Shown here: positions 13,553-21,420 of the stretch, one piece after another
Numbering within the stretch: the first letter of the stretch is position 1
Layout of the letters: every line of letters begins with the position of its first letter
Virus record (IMG/VR): IMGVR_UViG_3300032236_000923
Location: 1-47,558 of that record
Origin: a virus
DNA length: 47,558 nt
Direction: 5' to 3' (one strand)
Position numbers and translations under genes: made by a program
Notes under the pieces: generated by a model
The model's database searches: none
Told to the model about the DNA's origin: nothing
Seen by the model: only the letters and a program-made list of their open reading frames with translations

Positions 13553-15838
13553 ATGGACTTTAATATTTTTAAAGAATTAGTTGATATTGGTTTTAAACCG
13601 TTCCCTATTTATTGGGATGCTGAAAATAAAACAGCTACAAGCCATGTAGTTAAGCATGGAGAAATTACAGACGAAAATTATTCGCAAACAACGATAGAAA
13701 AGTGGGTAAAGGAAATAGGGCAAGCAAATGGAATTGCTATAAAACTTTTTCCCCCATTCTTGATGATAGACTTTGATATTAAGAACACCGAGAATAAGTC
13801 TGTTTTTAAAGATTGGATGCAAGTTTTAAAAGCTACAAATGAAGATGTATTACGCAAAGTATGTATTGAGGAAACAAGAAACAAAGGTTATCATGTTTAT
13901 TTAAAATATCCTGAAGTAAAGCATAAGATTACTATTGCTGCAAGTGAAAAAGGTGCTGAGGTTATTAGCGTTTATACAGGTGGATTAGTAGCTTATTGTA
14001 GTCCTACTCCAGGATACACAATGATACATAACTCATGGGATGATATAGAAGAATTGACACAAGAAGAATTTGATTTACTTGTTTCTATTTCTGCTACATT
14101 TAATGAATATAAAGATAACTATGAGAAAAAAGAAGTTGGTTTTAAGCCAGTAGAATATCCTATTGACTACGAAGCTACTTGTCTATCATTTGACTATCAT
14201 ATTACGGACGAAGCCTTTGAAACTTTACTTAATTCGATGGACTTATTTAGAAATAATAGTTATAAGTATCACAAGAAAGATAAACACATTGCATACTTAC
14301 GCAAAGGCAGTACTGCTACATATTCGGCAAAGGTTTATTGGCAGTCTCGTAAAATATTATTATTTACTACTTCTTTGCCACTATTCCCTACGTGGGCTGA
14401 TAATAAAGGCACAGGCGATAAGTCATGGGTACTAACACCCTCTCGGGTTATTTATTATCGTAACAAAAGGGATTGGGTTGCTACTATTGAAGAAATACAA
14501 ATGATTTGTGATAGTATAGGTATTGAATTAAAGCAAAAGCCTATAGAATTACAACCTTTACGCCAAGATAGAATGCAATTTCCTTATGACATATTTCCTG
14601 ATTACTTGCAGGAATACATCAAATGCCATAATATACAACATGAGTATATCGCATCATTTATGTTTTCTGCATTGGCTACGGCAATAGGTAATACTTGTTA
14701 TTTGGAAGCATTAGACGGTTATTTTGTTAAACCTATTATTTATTTAGCAGTAGTGGCAAATGCAGGAAGTGCAAAGTCTCCTAGCATGAAAATAGCTTTT
14801 GATTTTTTATTTAAAATGGATAACGAAACTTTTAAAACTTATAAGACCAAAAAAGCTAGTTATTTAGAAGAAAAGGCAATATTTGACAAAGACAAGAAAG
14901 CAAATACGCCGCCAACAATTCCTGTATTATCACAAAACATTATTCAAGATGCTACTATTGAGACTGTTATAAATGTACTTCAATATAATAACAAAGGATG
15001 TGTTTTAATGGCTGATGAGTTGATAGGTTTTATTAAAAGAATGAACGCCTACAAACAGGGTGATGATTTACAAAAATGGTTGGAAATGTGGGATGGAAGT
15101 AGCATAATGTTGCAACGTATCACACGAGAAGAAACTAAGATAATAGATTATACTTGCAATGTTGTAGGAGGTATTCAGCCGGGTGTATTAGACCAATTAA
15201 GCAGTGGTGATAATGCCTATAATGGTTTTTACCATAGATTTCTATTTAGCTATCCTAATCCACAAGAAAAAGCATCTTTTGAACAGATTTATAAGCCGAC
15301 ACATTTAAAAGAAAGAGTTACAACTTTATTTGAGAACATTTATTTACATCGTGATAATGATACTAAAACACATTATACGATGTCAACAGATGCCTTAAAT
15401 CTTTATAAACGTTGGCATGACCATAAAAATACTTATTATAACAAAGCTAATAATGATAACGTTAAAGGTATTATAGCAAAATATCAGGGGTATTGTTTAC
15501 GTTTTGCGCTTATTATTCAAGCTATAGAAGATAGTAGTTACAGAGTAGGTTTAATCGGGCAGGATAGTATGGAAAGAGCAATAAGACTTACTGAGTATTT
15601 CTTTGCGAATATGAATAAGGCTTTAAAGTTATTGAACCCAGAAACTCCTATTGATACACTTAGAAGTCCTTATGATAAGATATACGAAGAACTGCCAGAC
15701 TTTTTTACTATGAAAACGGGTATATTGATTGCTGATAAATATAAGGTTAAAACATCTGCATTTAAAATGTTCATTTTAAGGCAAAAGGATTTATTTAAAA
15801 AAGGTACTGATTTAGGAAGCTATGAGAAAATATTATAG
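13553..15838 (+). CDS. Primase-polymerase / DUF3987 replication protein
   Basis: 761 residues. The N-terminal prim-pol (AEP) domain covers about residues 1-175: DFD at 73-75, GYH at 112-114, and EVISVYTGGLVAYCS as the third motif. The DUF3987 helicase-like domain follows (about 360-660) with a P-loop-like NAGSAKSP near residue 402 and VLMADELIGF as a Walker B-like segment. It should make primers and unwind DNA at the origin. The adjacent downstream gap is packed with GTCACA iterons. Confidence 0.85.
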   Translation: MDFNIFKELVDIGFKPFPIYWDAENKTATSHVVKHGEITDENYSQTTIEKWVKEIGQANGIAIKLFPPFLMIDFDIKNTENKSVFKDWMQVLKATNEDVLRKVCIEETRNKGYHVYLKYPEVKHKITIAASEKGAEVISVYTGGLVAYCSPTPGYTMIHNSWDDIEELTQEEFDLLVSISATFNEYKDNYEKKEVGFKPVEYPIDYEATCLSFDYHITDEAFETLLNSMDLFRNNSYKYHKKDKHIAYLRKGSTATYSAKVYWQSRKILLFTTSLPLFPTWADNKGTGDKSWVLTPSRVIYYRNKRDWVATIEEIQMICDSIGIELKQKPIELQPLRQDRMQFPYDIFPDYLQEYIKCHNIQHEYIASFMFSALATAIGNTCYLEALDGYFVKPIIYLAVVANAGSAKSPSMKIAFDFLFKMDNETFKTYKTKKASYLEEKAIFDKDKKANTPPTIPVLSQNIIQDATIETVINVLQYNNKGCVLMADELIGFIKRMNAYKQGDDLQKWLEMWDGSSIMLQRITREETKIIDYTCNVVGGIQPGVLDQLSSGDNAYNGFYHRFLFSYPNPQEKASFEQIYKPTHLKERVTTLFENIYLHRDNDTKTHYTMSTDALNLYKRWHDHKNTYYNKANNDNVKGIIAKYQGYCLRFALIIQAIEDSSYRVGLIGQDSMERAIRLTEYFFANMNKALKLLNPETPIDTLRSPYDKIYEELPDFFTMKTGILIADKYKVKTSAFKMFILRQKDLFKKGTDLGSYEKIL

Positions 15839-16182
15839 CGTCACAAAAGCGTCACAATTATGTGATAAAAATGTGACGATGTGACGAATTTAAAAAATGA
15901 AAAATTTAAAACCGTCACATTATCACAAAACCGTCACAATCAATGTGACACTCAAACTCAATACCATCAAAGGTTTTAGACGAAAGTCACACAATCACAT
16001 AAAACATAAGCAAAATGTATTTTAATTATATTATTATTATTATATATATACTATACATATTTAATTATAAATATACATTCTAGTAAAAAATTGTGATTGT
16101 GTGACACTTAGTTTATTACAGCCTTAGAAAAAAATATTTGCCTATTCACCGATTAGTTTATTAATGTAACCAAAAATACACC
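15839..16182. other. Iteron-type replication origin candidate
   Basis: No convincing gene here. GTCACA occurs at 15840, 15851, 15914, 15933 and 15986. Its complement TGTGAC occurs at 15872, 15880, 15954 and 16100, with further partial TCACA/TGTGA copies. An almost pure A/T block lies at about 16015-16090 and could be the unwinding element. It lies directly behind the prim-pol gene. TTATCACA at 15920 is one base short of a DnaA-box pattern. Confidence 0.65.
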
Positions 16183-16190
16183 TATCTTTG
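16143..16190 (+). repeat. Duplicated upstream region, copy 1
   Basis: TATTCACCGATTA and TTAATGTAACCAA are shared with 16559-16614. Copy 1 precedes the gene at 16211 and includes the TATCTTTG box. Confidence 0.5.
16183..16190 (+). promoter_or_regulatory. TATCTTTG promoter box
   Basis: Matches TAnnTTTG, 20 bases before the ATG at 16211. The upstream sequence (ATTCACCGATTA...AATGTAACCAA) recurs before the gene at 16634. Confidence 0.5.
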
Positions 16191-16210
16191 TGTCAACAAA
16201 AAAAGGAAAT

Positions 16211-16381
16211 ATGTACACAATAACAATTACAAGGTTAGATAGCAAGTTAGTAAAAAGCTTTTCAACTAAAGAAGAAGCAAAAAAAGAAGTAAAAAGACTT
16301 TGCAAAGAATTAGGATTGAAAAGAATAGTAGGATTTTATGGTAACGCAAAAACGGGAACTGAACTAGATACAAATTATTAA
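16211..16381 (+). CDS. Hypothetical basic protein, 56 aa
   Basis: I use the ATG at 16211, preceded by AAAAGGAAAT. The earlier GTG at 16190 falls in the promoter box. Lysine-rich, alternating beta and helix (MYTITITRLDSKLVKSF, then STKEEAKKEVKRL). Unknown small DNA-neighbourhood protein near the origin. Confidence 0.5.
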   Translation: MYTITITRLDSKLVKSFSTKEEAKKEVKRLCKELGLKRIVGFYGNAKTGTELDTNY

Positions 16382-16552
16382 TCCATCAGGGGTGCAGCAT
16401 CCTACCAACTGCAAAAAAATATCATTATACAAGTAATTAAATGCAGAAACACAAACAAAGTAACTTTCTACCTTAACGGTGTTCAAGTGTTCCCGACTTC
16501 AATAAGTGGTAACATTTACAAATTTGAAAACGGTAAAAATATTATTTTATAA
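16382..16552 (+). other. Open frame without ATG after the 56-aa gene
   Basis: In the same frame as the preceding gene, the sequence stays open from its TAA to 16552. It reads like protein near the end (VTFYLNGVQVFPTS, YKFENGKNIIL) but has no ATG. It may be a decayed gene, a readthrough extension or a gene with an unusual start. The rest of the gap to 16633 holds only the second copy of the duplicated upstream region. Confidence 0.3.
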
Positions 16553-16558
16553 TTTCCC

Positions 16559-16614
16559 TTATTCACCGATTAATGTAACCAATAATAAAAATAAACCCTG
16601 ATCTTTACATCATC
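16559..16614 (+). repeat. Duplicated upstream region, copy 2
   Basis: TTATTCACCGATTAATGTAACCAA repeats the key words of 16143-16180. The -7-like word is GATCTTTA, weaker than in copy 1. Precedes the gene at 16634. Confidence 0.5.
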
Positions 16615-16633
16615 AAATTAAAAAATAGAAAAA

Positions 16634-16915
16634 ATGAAAAAAGTAACATTGACAAACACAACAGTTAAAACTTACGTAAACACAAATGGTCAAATAGAAT
16701 TTTTAATTTACAAAGGAAAGGGTAATGGTAGTAGCTTAATTTCTTGCCCATCTATGGAAGATGCTAAATTGTTTGATAACGAATTGTCAAAACTTGAATA
16801 TAAAATCATTTTTAAAAATGGTACAAAATCAAGAGGTGGTGCATATTTTTATAAGGGAACTACAAAAATGTTTTCAAAAACACACCCTTTCTTAAAAGCA
16901 GGATTTACAATTTAA
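16634..16915 (+). CDS. Hypothetical protein, 93 aa
   Basis: Lysine-rich, beta-looking soluble protein (MKKVTLTNTTVKTYVN...). Leader AAAATAGAAAAAATG resembles the recurrent leader of other operons. Not recognised. Confidence 0.55.
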   Translation: MKKVTLTNTTVKTYVNTNGQIEFLIYKGKGNGSSLISCPSMEDAKLFDNELSKLEYKIIFKNGTKSRGGAYFYKGTTKMFSKTHPFLKAGFTI

Positions 16916-16961
16916 TCACACACCCCACAAGTTGGCAGAACTTCAAAACTGCCTGTTTATT

Positions 16962-17108
16962 ATGACCCCAAAAAAAAGCAACGCCGGACGAAAGTCATTG
17001 CCTTATAAATCAGTACCGCTAAATGTTAGAGTGCCTGATCCGATTAAAATGGAAATAGTAGAGTTAGTAAAATTAAAAATTAAGCTATGGAAAAAAGGTC
17101 AAATTTAA
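16962..17108 (+). CDS. Possible ribbon-helix-helix protein, 48 aa
   Basis: ATG at 16962. After a basic start (MTPKKSNAGRKS), the segment VPLNVRVPDPIKMEIVELVK could form the strand and first helix of a ribbon-helix-helix DNA-binding fold. Overlaps the next gene by 22 bases. The fold is a guess from pattern only. Confidence 0.4.
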   Translation: MTPKKSNAGRKSLPYKSVPLNVRVPDPIKMEIVELVKLKIKLWKKGQI

Positions 17109-17437
17109 TACAAGGGCTGCACGCTCTTAAAATAGCGAAAGAAAACTTTGCCTGTCTTGCGTTAGACAACAAAGGCGGATTAGGTGAAAAGCTAGGTAAG
17201 CGATACGAAAGACAAATAGACGCTATTTACAACGATTTTATATCTACGCCACAATTTCCCAAAGAAGTGCGTGAGGGAGTCCGCAGTGAATGGAATAGCG
17301 ATGTTTTCGCAGTTGGCGCAATATCTGAAAAGCTTGCATTAGTGCCACCAAAGGAAAGGGAACAGTTAGAAATGATTATTGACGGGATTTTAAACGGTGA
17401 AAAAATAACAATTTTAGAAGATGAAACAACAGATTAA
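17087..17437 (+). CDS. Hypothetical protein, 116 aa
   Basis: Helical soluble protein, charged, no recognised motif. It overlaps the genes on both sides (by 22 and 17 bases) and leads into the DnaA-domain gene, suggesting a replication/packaging transition operon. Confidence 0.6.
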   Translation: MEKRSNLIQGLHALKIAKENFACLALDNKGGLGEKLGKRYERQIDAIYNDFISTPQFPKEVREGVRSEWNSDVFAVGAISEKLALVPPKEREQLEMIIDGILNGEKITILEDETTD

Positions 17438-17903
17438 TACACCAGGGGAATTACTAACAGCTATATGCAATGAGTTAGGATGCAATGAAACTAAGATAAA
17501 GTCTAAATGTAGGAAACAAGAGTTAGTTAATGTTCGCCACATTTACGCTTACATAGGGAAAATATACTTTGATTTTACTTTAATGTCATTAAGTACTGAA
17601 ATTGGTAATAGAGACCATACAACAATGATACATTCAATTACAGCCGTAAAAACATTCTTATCCTGTAATGATAAAATGATTACTGAAATGCTTGCAATAG
17701 TCATGACTAGCTTAGGATTGACTGAAAGTGATAGAAAAAACTATGAGCATCTACTTAGCCAATACAATGATTTGCAAAAGTTGTATAGTGAACTGAAATT
17801 AAAATACGCTAACAGTTGCGCCGATAATCTTTTTCTCATCAAAAAAATAGAAATTTTGGAGCGACAAATAAAATTGTATAAAAGTAATGCGTTAATTGCG
17901 TAA
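17421..17903 (+). CDS. DnaA domain IV-like protein with coiled coil
   Basis: 160 residues. About residues 20-80 match the DnaA C-terminal DNA-binding domain: KSKCRKQELVNVRHIYAY then LSTEIGNRDHTTMIHSI, where RDHTT.IH is the DnaA signature. There is no ATPase domain. Residues about 105-155 are heptad-like and should form a coiled coil. It may bind DnaA boxes on host or phage DNA and bridge sites through the coiled coil. DnaA-tail-only proteins are known from phages; the role here is inferred. Confidence 0.75.
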   Translation: MKQQINTPGELLTAICNELGCNETKIKSKCRKQELVNVRHIYAYIGKIYFDFTLMSLSTEIGNRDHTTMIHSITAVKTFLSCNDKMITEMLAIVMTSLGLTESDRKNYEHLLSQYNDLQKLYSELKLKYANSCADNLFLIKKIEILERQIKLYKSNALIA

Positions 17904-17908
17904 TTTTG
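17901..17908 (+). promoter_or_regulatory. TAATTTTG promoter box, leaderless geometry
   Basis: Matches TAnnTTTG. It overlaps the stop of the DnaA-like gene and stands 5 bases before the small-terminase ATG. Chance match possible in AT-rich DNA. Confidence 0.4.
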
Positions 17909-17913
17909 GGGGC

Positions 17914-18333
17914 ATGGCAGGCAAAATAAATATAAACACTTTGGACACTAATAAAAAGGCTATGATAGAAGCTTTGGAGGAGTTCTATGGTATTGTATTG
18001 CCAGCGACTAAAAAAGCTGGTATTTGCCGTGCAACACATTATAATTGGTATAATACAGACCCTATTTACAAAGCAGCCGTTGATGATACGTCAAACATAG
18101 CTTTAGACCATGTTGAAAGTAAACTTTTTGAAAAGATAAACGGTATTCATGTTCAAAAAGGTGAAGAAGTTTATGACGTTCCCCCAAGCGATACAGCTAT
18201 AATATTTTTCCTTAAAACCAAAGGCAAAGCACGTGGATACGTTGAACGTGTGGAACAATCCCAAGTCAACAAGGACGGGGAAGATGTGCAACCAATACTA
18301 ATAGGGTATGGCAAACCATCAAAAGAAGATTGA
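17914..18333 (+). CDS. terS: Terminase small subunit-like protein
   Basis: 139 residues from the ATG at 17914; an upstream TTG would start inside the promoter box. N-terminal helix-turn-helix (about residues 18-50, LPATKKAGICRATHYNWYN), then helices, then a PPSDTAIIFFLKTKGKARGY segment typical of phBC6A51-type small terminases. It recognises phage DNA for packaging. The following large subunit overlaps it by 26 bases. Confidence 0.75.
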   Translation: MAGKININTLDTNKKAMIEALEEFYGIVLPATKKAGICRATHYNWYNTDPIYKAAVDDTSNIALDHVESKLFEKINGIHVQKGEEVYDVPPSDTAIIFFLKTKGKARGYVERVEQSQVNKDGEDVQPILIGYGKPSKED

Positions 18334-19837
18334 GTTTAACCCTGAGTTATTCAATAATATTTATTGGCATTTAAAGAAAGCCTTCGAAAACCCGTTGATT
18401 AGGTTCATTTGGGTTTACGGAGGCTCTTCCGCATCTAAGACATTTAGTGTTGTACAGTTGCAAGTTTTCCTAATGCTTACAGAAACTAACCAAAACGCTA
18501 TGATAATGCGTAAGGTAAGTACAGACATTAGGGATAGTATTTATAAAGACTTTACGGATATAATTAACGATTGGGGGCTAAGTGAATACTTTGTTTGTCA
18601 ACAAAACTACATACTATGTACATTAACGGGTTCTTATTGTCGTTTTCGTGGGCTAGATGATAGCGAAAAAGTTAAAGGTATAAAAGGATTTAAACGTGTT
18701 ATTTTAGAAGAGGTTAACCAATTTGATTACGAAGATTTAAAACAAATTCGTAAAAGGTTACGGGGTATGGTAGGGCAGCAGATAGTAGGTATATTCAATC
18801 CTGTTAGTGAAGAACATTGGATAAAGAAACAAGTATTTGACCTTGAAACGCTAATAGAACATACTACGGATATTTACGACCCAATACCCGAAAGTAATAT
18901 TCCTATATCTGGGATGTGGCTAAACGAAAAGGGCAACTTAACTATTTTTAAAACCAACTATTTAGATAACGTTTACATAGTAGGCAAATGGAAGGTTAAT
19001 AAATTCGGGCAGTTAGTACAAACGGGCGGTTTTTTAGACCAGCACGTTATTGATGACTTTGAGCAGGACAAGATAAAAGACTTCAATTACTATCAAATTT
19101 ATGGGTTAGGTAATTGGGGTAAAATTAGAACAGGAGGGGAGTTCTGGAAAGATTTTAATGCAAATATTCATACTACAAAAATAGGGTGGGATGAAGAAAA
19201 GCCAATATTTATGTCGTGGGATGAAAATATAAACCCGCACATAACCTGTCTATTATGGCAAATCCACATAAAAGATGGGAAGAAAACAGCCATACAAATA
19301 GATGAGATTTGTTTACTTGACCCTAACAATAGGGTTATAAGTGTTTGTAATGAATTTGCTAAACGTTATCCCATTGAAAGAGTTAAGGGATTATTTGTAG
19401 GCGGGGATAGAACAAGCATGAAAGAAGATACTAAAATGGAAAAAGGGCAAAACTTTTTCACTAAGATTTTAGAACATTTAAAGCCTTATAGACCTACACT
19501 CAGAATACAATCTGTTAATCCGTCCGTAGTTCAAAGTGGCGGGTTTATTAATAATTGTTATTCAGGGAGAACCAATATTGAAATATTAATAAATGAACGT
19601 TGCAAAAAATCTTTATTCGATTATCAATATGCTTTAGAAGATTCAGATGGCACTTTGAAGAAAAGTAAAAAAACTAACCCTATAACAAAAGTTAGTTATG
19701 AGGAGTTCGGACATTGCAGTGATTGTAAACGGTACTTCATAACTACTAACTTTGCGGATGAATATATGACTTATATTAAAGGAGGTAGAACATCTAAGCC
19801 TACCATTGGAAAAAACATTTCTCGTAATACTTACTAA
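18308..19837 (+). CDS. terL: Terminase large subunit, PBSX type
   Basis: 509 residues. ATPase domain: Walker A GGSSASKT at residues 38-45, Walker B VILEE at about 131-135 followed by VNQF. Nuclease domain: MSWDENINP and FVGGDRTSMKEDT supply acidic residues. It cuts and pumps DNA into the head. Length and motifs fit PBSX/XtmB-like enzymes, usually of headful packaging phages. That would agree with circular permutation. Confidence 0.9.
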   Translation: MANHQKKIEFNPELFNNIYWHLKKAFENPLIRFIWVYGGSSASKTFSVVQLQVFLMLTETNQNAMIMRKVSTDIRDSIYKDFTDIINDWGLSEYFVCQQNYILCTLTGSYCRFRGLDDSEKVKGIKGFKRVILEEVNQFDYEDLKQIRKRLRGMVGQQIVGIFNPVSEEHWIKKQVFDLETLIEHTTDIYDPIPESNIPISGMWLNEKGNLTIFKTNYLDNVYIVGKWKVNKFGQLVQTGGFLDQHVIDDFEQDKIKDFNYYQIYGLGNWGKIRTGGEFWKDFNANIHTTKIGWDEEKPIFMSWDENINPHITCLLWQIHIKDGKKTAIQIDEICLLDPNNRVISVCNEFAKRYPIERVKGLFVGGDRTSMKEDTKMEKGQNFFTKILEHLKPYRPTLRIQSVNPSVVQSGGFINNCYSGRTNIEILINERCKKSLFDYQYALEDSDGTLKKSKKTNPITKVSYEEFGHCSDCKRYFITTNFADEYMTYIKGGRTSKPTIGKNISRNTY

Positions 19838-19843
19838 AATTCA

Positions 19844-19851
19844 TACTTTTG
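19844..19851 (+). promoter_or_regulatory. TACTTTTG promoter box, leaderless geometry
   Basis: Matches TAnnTTTG, 6 bases before the ATG of the connector gene at 19858. Confidence 0.5.
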
Positions 19852-19857
19852 TAAATT

Positions 19858-20823
19858 ATGGATAGTTTCTTATTTATCGGCGATTACGCCAAACAGATTG
19901 AAGCAAACACCCTTACTCAATTAACAGGTGGTAATACTTCTATTTTACAAGGTGTACAACGTGCAGCCGTAGAGGAGTGTATTAGCTACCTAAAACAGAA
20001 ATACGATACTACGCTAGAATTTGAAAACACCACACAACACAATAGGTCGTTATCCTATTTAGCCGAAAATACAGTTTACTTAAATGCTAATACTTACGAC
20101 CAAACAGCTACATACGCTATAAATGCTTACACGCTTTACAATGGCAGCGTTTATCAATGCTCTACAGCTATAACTATACCCGAAGCTTTCAACCCTACTA
20201 AATGGGCTTTATTAGGCTTGCAGTATGATTTATACAATGCTGTTGTTCCTTACCCAATATTCAATATTTACAACTACTACAATATTGGCGATAAGGTATT
20301 TTGGCGCAATAGCACTTACACTTGTAAGATTGCCACACAAGCTATTAATCACGATGCAGCATTGGCGATAGGGCAAGCAATAGACTATAATGTTATTAAT
20401 GTGTTTCCTGATGACAAATATAGCGGTGTGCAATATTGGGGAACGCCAACAGCGTACACCGTACCCGCTAACACTTCATTATTGAATACTACATATTGGG
20501 CTAATTTTGATAATCGTGACCAAAAATTATTAATGGTTTGTGTTGCAATTGCGTTATATCATTTGCATTTTAGAATAAGCCCAAAGAACATCCCCGATGC
20601 AATTATTCACCGATATATAGGTGATAGTTCGGATAGATACAGACATGAAGATAGAATACTTTACCCTACTTATTCCGCGTTAGGATGGTTACAAGCTGCA
20701 AACATTGGGACAGACATAACCCCCGAATTACCACTACTACAACCAAGACAAGGCGCAAGGCTTCGATTCGGAGGTCATGTAAAATTAAATAATACCTATT
20801 TTCACAACGCATTTACGATATAA
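19858..20823 (+). CDS. DUF1320/gp36-like head-tail connector with inserted CBM-like modules
   Basis: 321 residues. The start (about 1-60, with TQLTGGN and AAVEECISYLKQKY) and the end (about 220-270, LMVCVAIALYHLHFRI) look like the two halves of Mu gp36/DUF1320 connector proteins. Between them lie two segments like CBM5/12 carbohydrate-binding modules: NAYTLYNGSVYQCS...W (about 90-122) and YNIGDKVFWRNSTYTC...YW (about 142-218). It should sit at the head-tail joint. The inserts may be surface-exposed decorations. The assignment as connector is moderate. Confidence 0.6.
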   Translation: MDSFLFIGDYAKQIEANTLTQLTGGNTSILQGVQRAAVEECISYLKQKYDTTLEFENTTQHNRSLSYLAENTVYLNANTYDQTATYAINAYTLYNGSVYQCSTAITIPEAFNPTKWALLGLQYDLYNAVVPYPIFNIYNYYNIGDKVFWRNSTYTCKIATQAINHDAALAIGQAIDYNVINVFPDDKYSGVQYWGTPTAYTVPANTSLLNTTYWANFDNRDQKLLMVCVAIALYHLHFRISPKNIPDAIIHRYIGDSSDRYRHEDRILYPTYSALGWLQAANIGTDITPELPLLQPRQGARLRFGGHVKLNNTYFHNAFTI

Positions 20824-21383
20824 TGAGGGCAAAAGATAAAAATATATCATACGTATATTCGCACACTAGAATTGATACTAATCAAATCTTTTATATTGGT
20901 GTAGGTACAGGTAGGAATTATTATAGGTCAAGAGAAAAAGAAAGAAGAAATGAGCATTGGAATAGAATTGTTAATAAAACAGATTATTTAATAAATATTT
21001 TATTTGATAACTTATCATTTGAAGATGCTTGTAAAAAAGAAATTGAATTAATTTCATTATATGGCAGAGTAAATAATAATACAGGTATTCTTTGCAATCA
21101 AACAGACGGAGGAGACGGCACAAAGGGAGTAATAGTTAAAGAAGAAACTAAGTCTAAACTAAAAGGATTGAATTTAGGTAGAAAAGCAACAAAAGAAGAA
21201 AGATTGCTAAAAAGCATTAATGGGGTCATAGGTTGGGAAAAAAGAAGATTAACAAACAAAACAATAAGTAATAATAAACCTATTTTATGTTTAAATAATA
21301 GTAAAGAATATATTTCAGCAGGTAAAGCAGCTAAAGAATTAGGCTTGTCATGCGGGAATATATCTATGGTAGTTAATGGGTAA
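20823..21383 (+). CDS. GIY-YIG homing endonuclease, 3' end frameshifted
   Basis: 186 residues. GIY-YIG domain at about 8-95 (SYVYSHTR, then IFYIGVGTGRNYYR), a NUMOD3-like basic segment (about 110-140) and the start of a NUMOD1 domain (SAGKAAKELGLSCGNISMVV, about 161-180). The frame stops at VNG. Further on, at 21398-21421, another frame codes KGFNFKFI-stop, the usual NUMOD1 end. So a net one-base loss probably truncated the gene. Distinctly AT-rich. Free-standing mobile gene between connector and portal. Confidence 0.8.
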   Translation: MRAKDKNISYVYSHTRIDTNQIFYIGVGTGRNYYRSREKERRNEHWNRIVNKTDYLINILFDNLSFEDACKKEIELISLYGRVNNNTGILCNQTDGGDGTKGVIVKEETKSKLKGLNLGRKATKEERLLKSINGVIGWEKRRLTNKTISNNKPILCLNNSKEYISAGKAAKELGLSCGNISMVVNG

Positions 21384-21420
21384 GAAAACAAACAAAAGGC
21401 TTTAATTTTAAATTTATATA

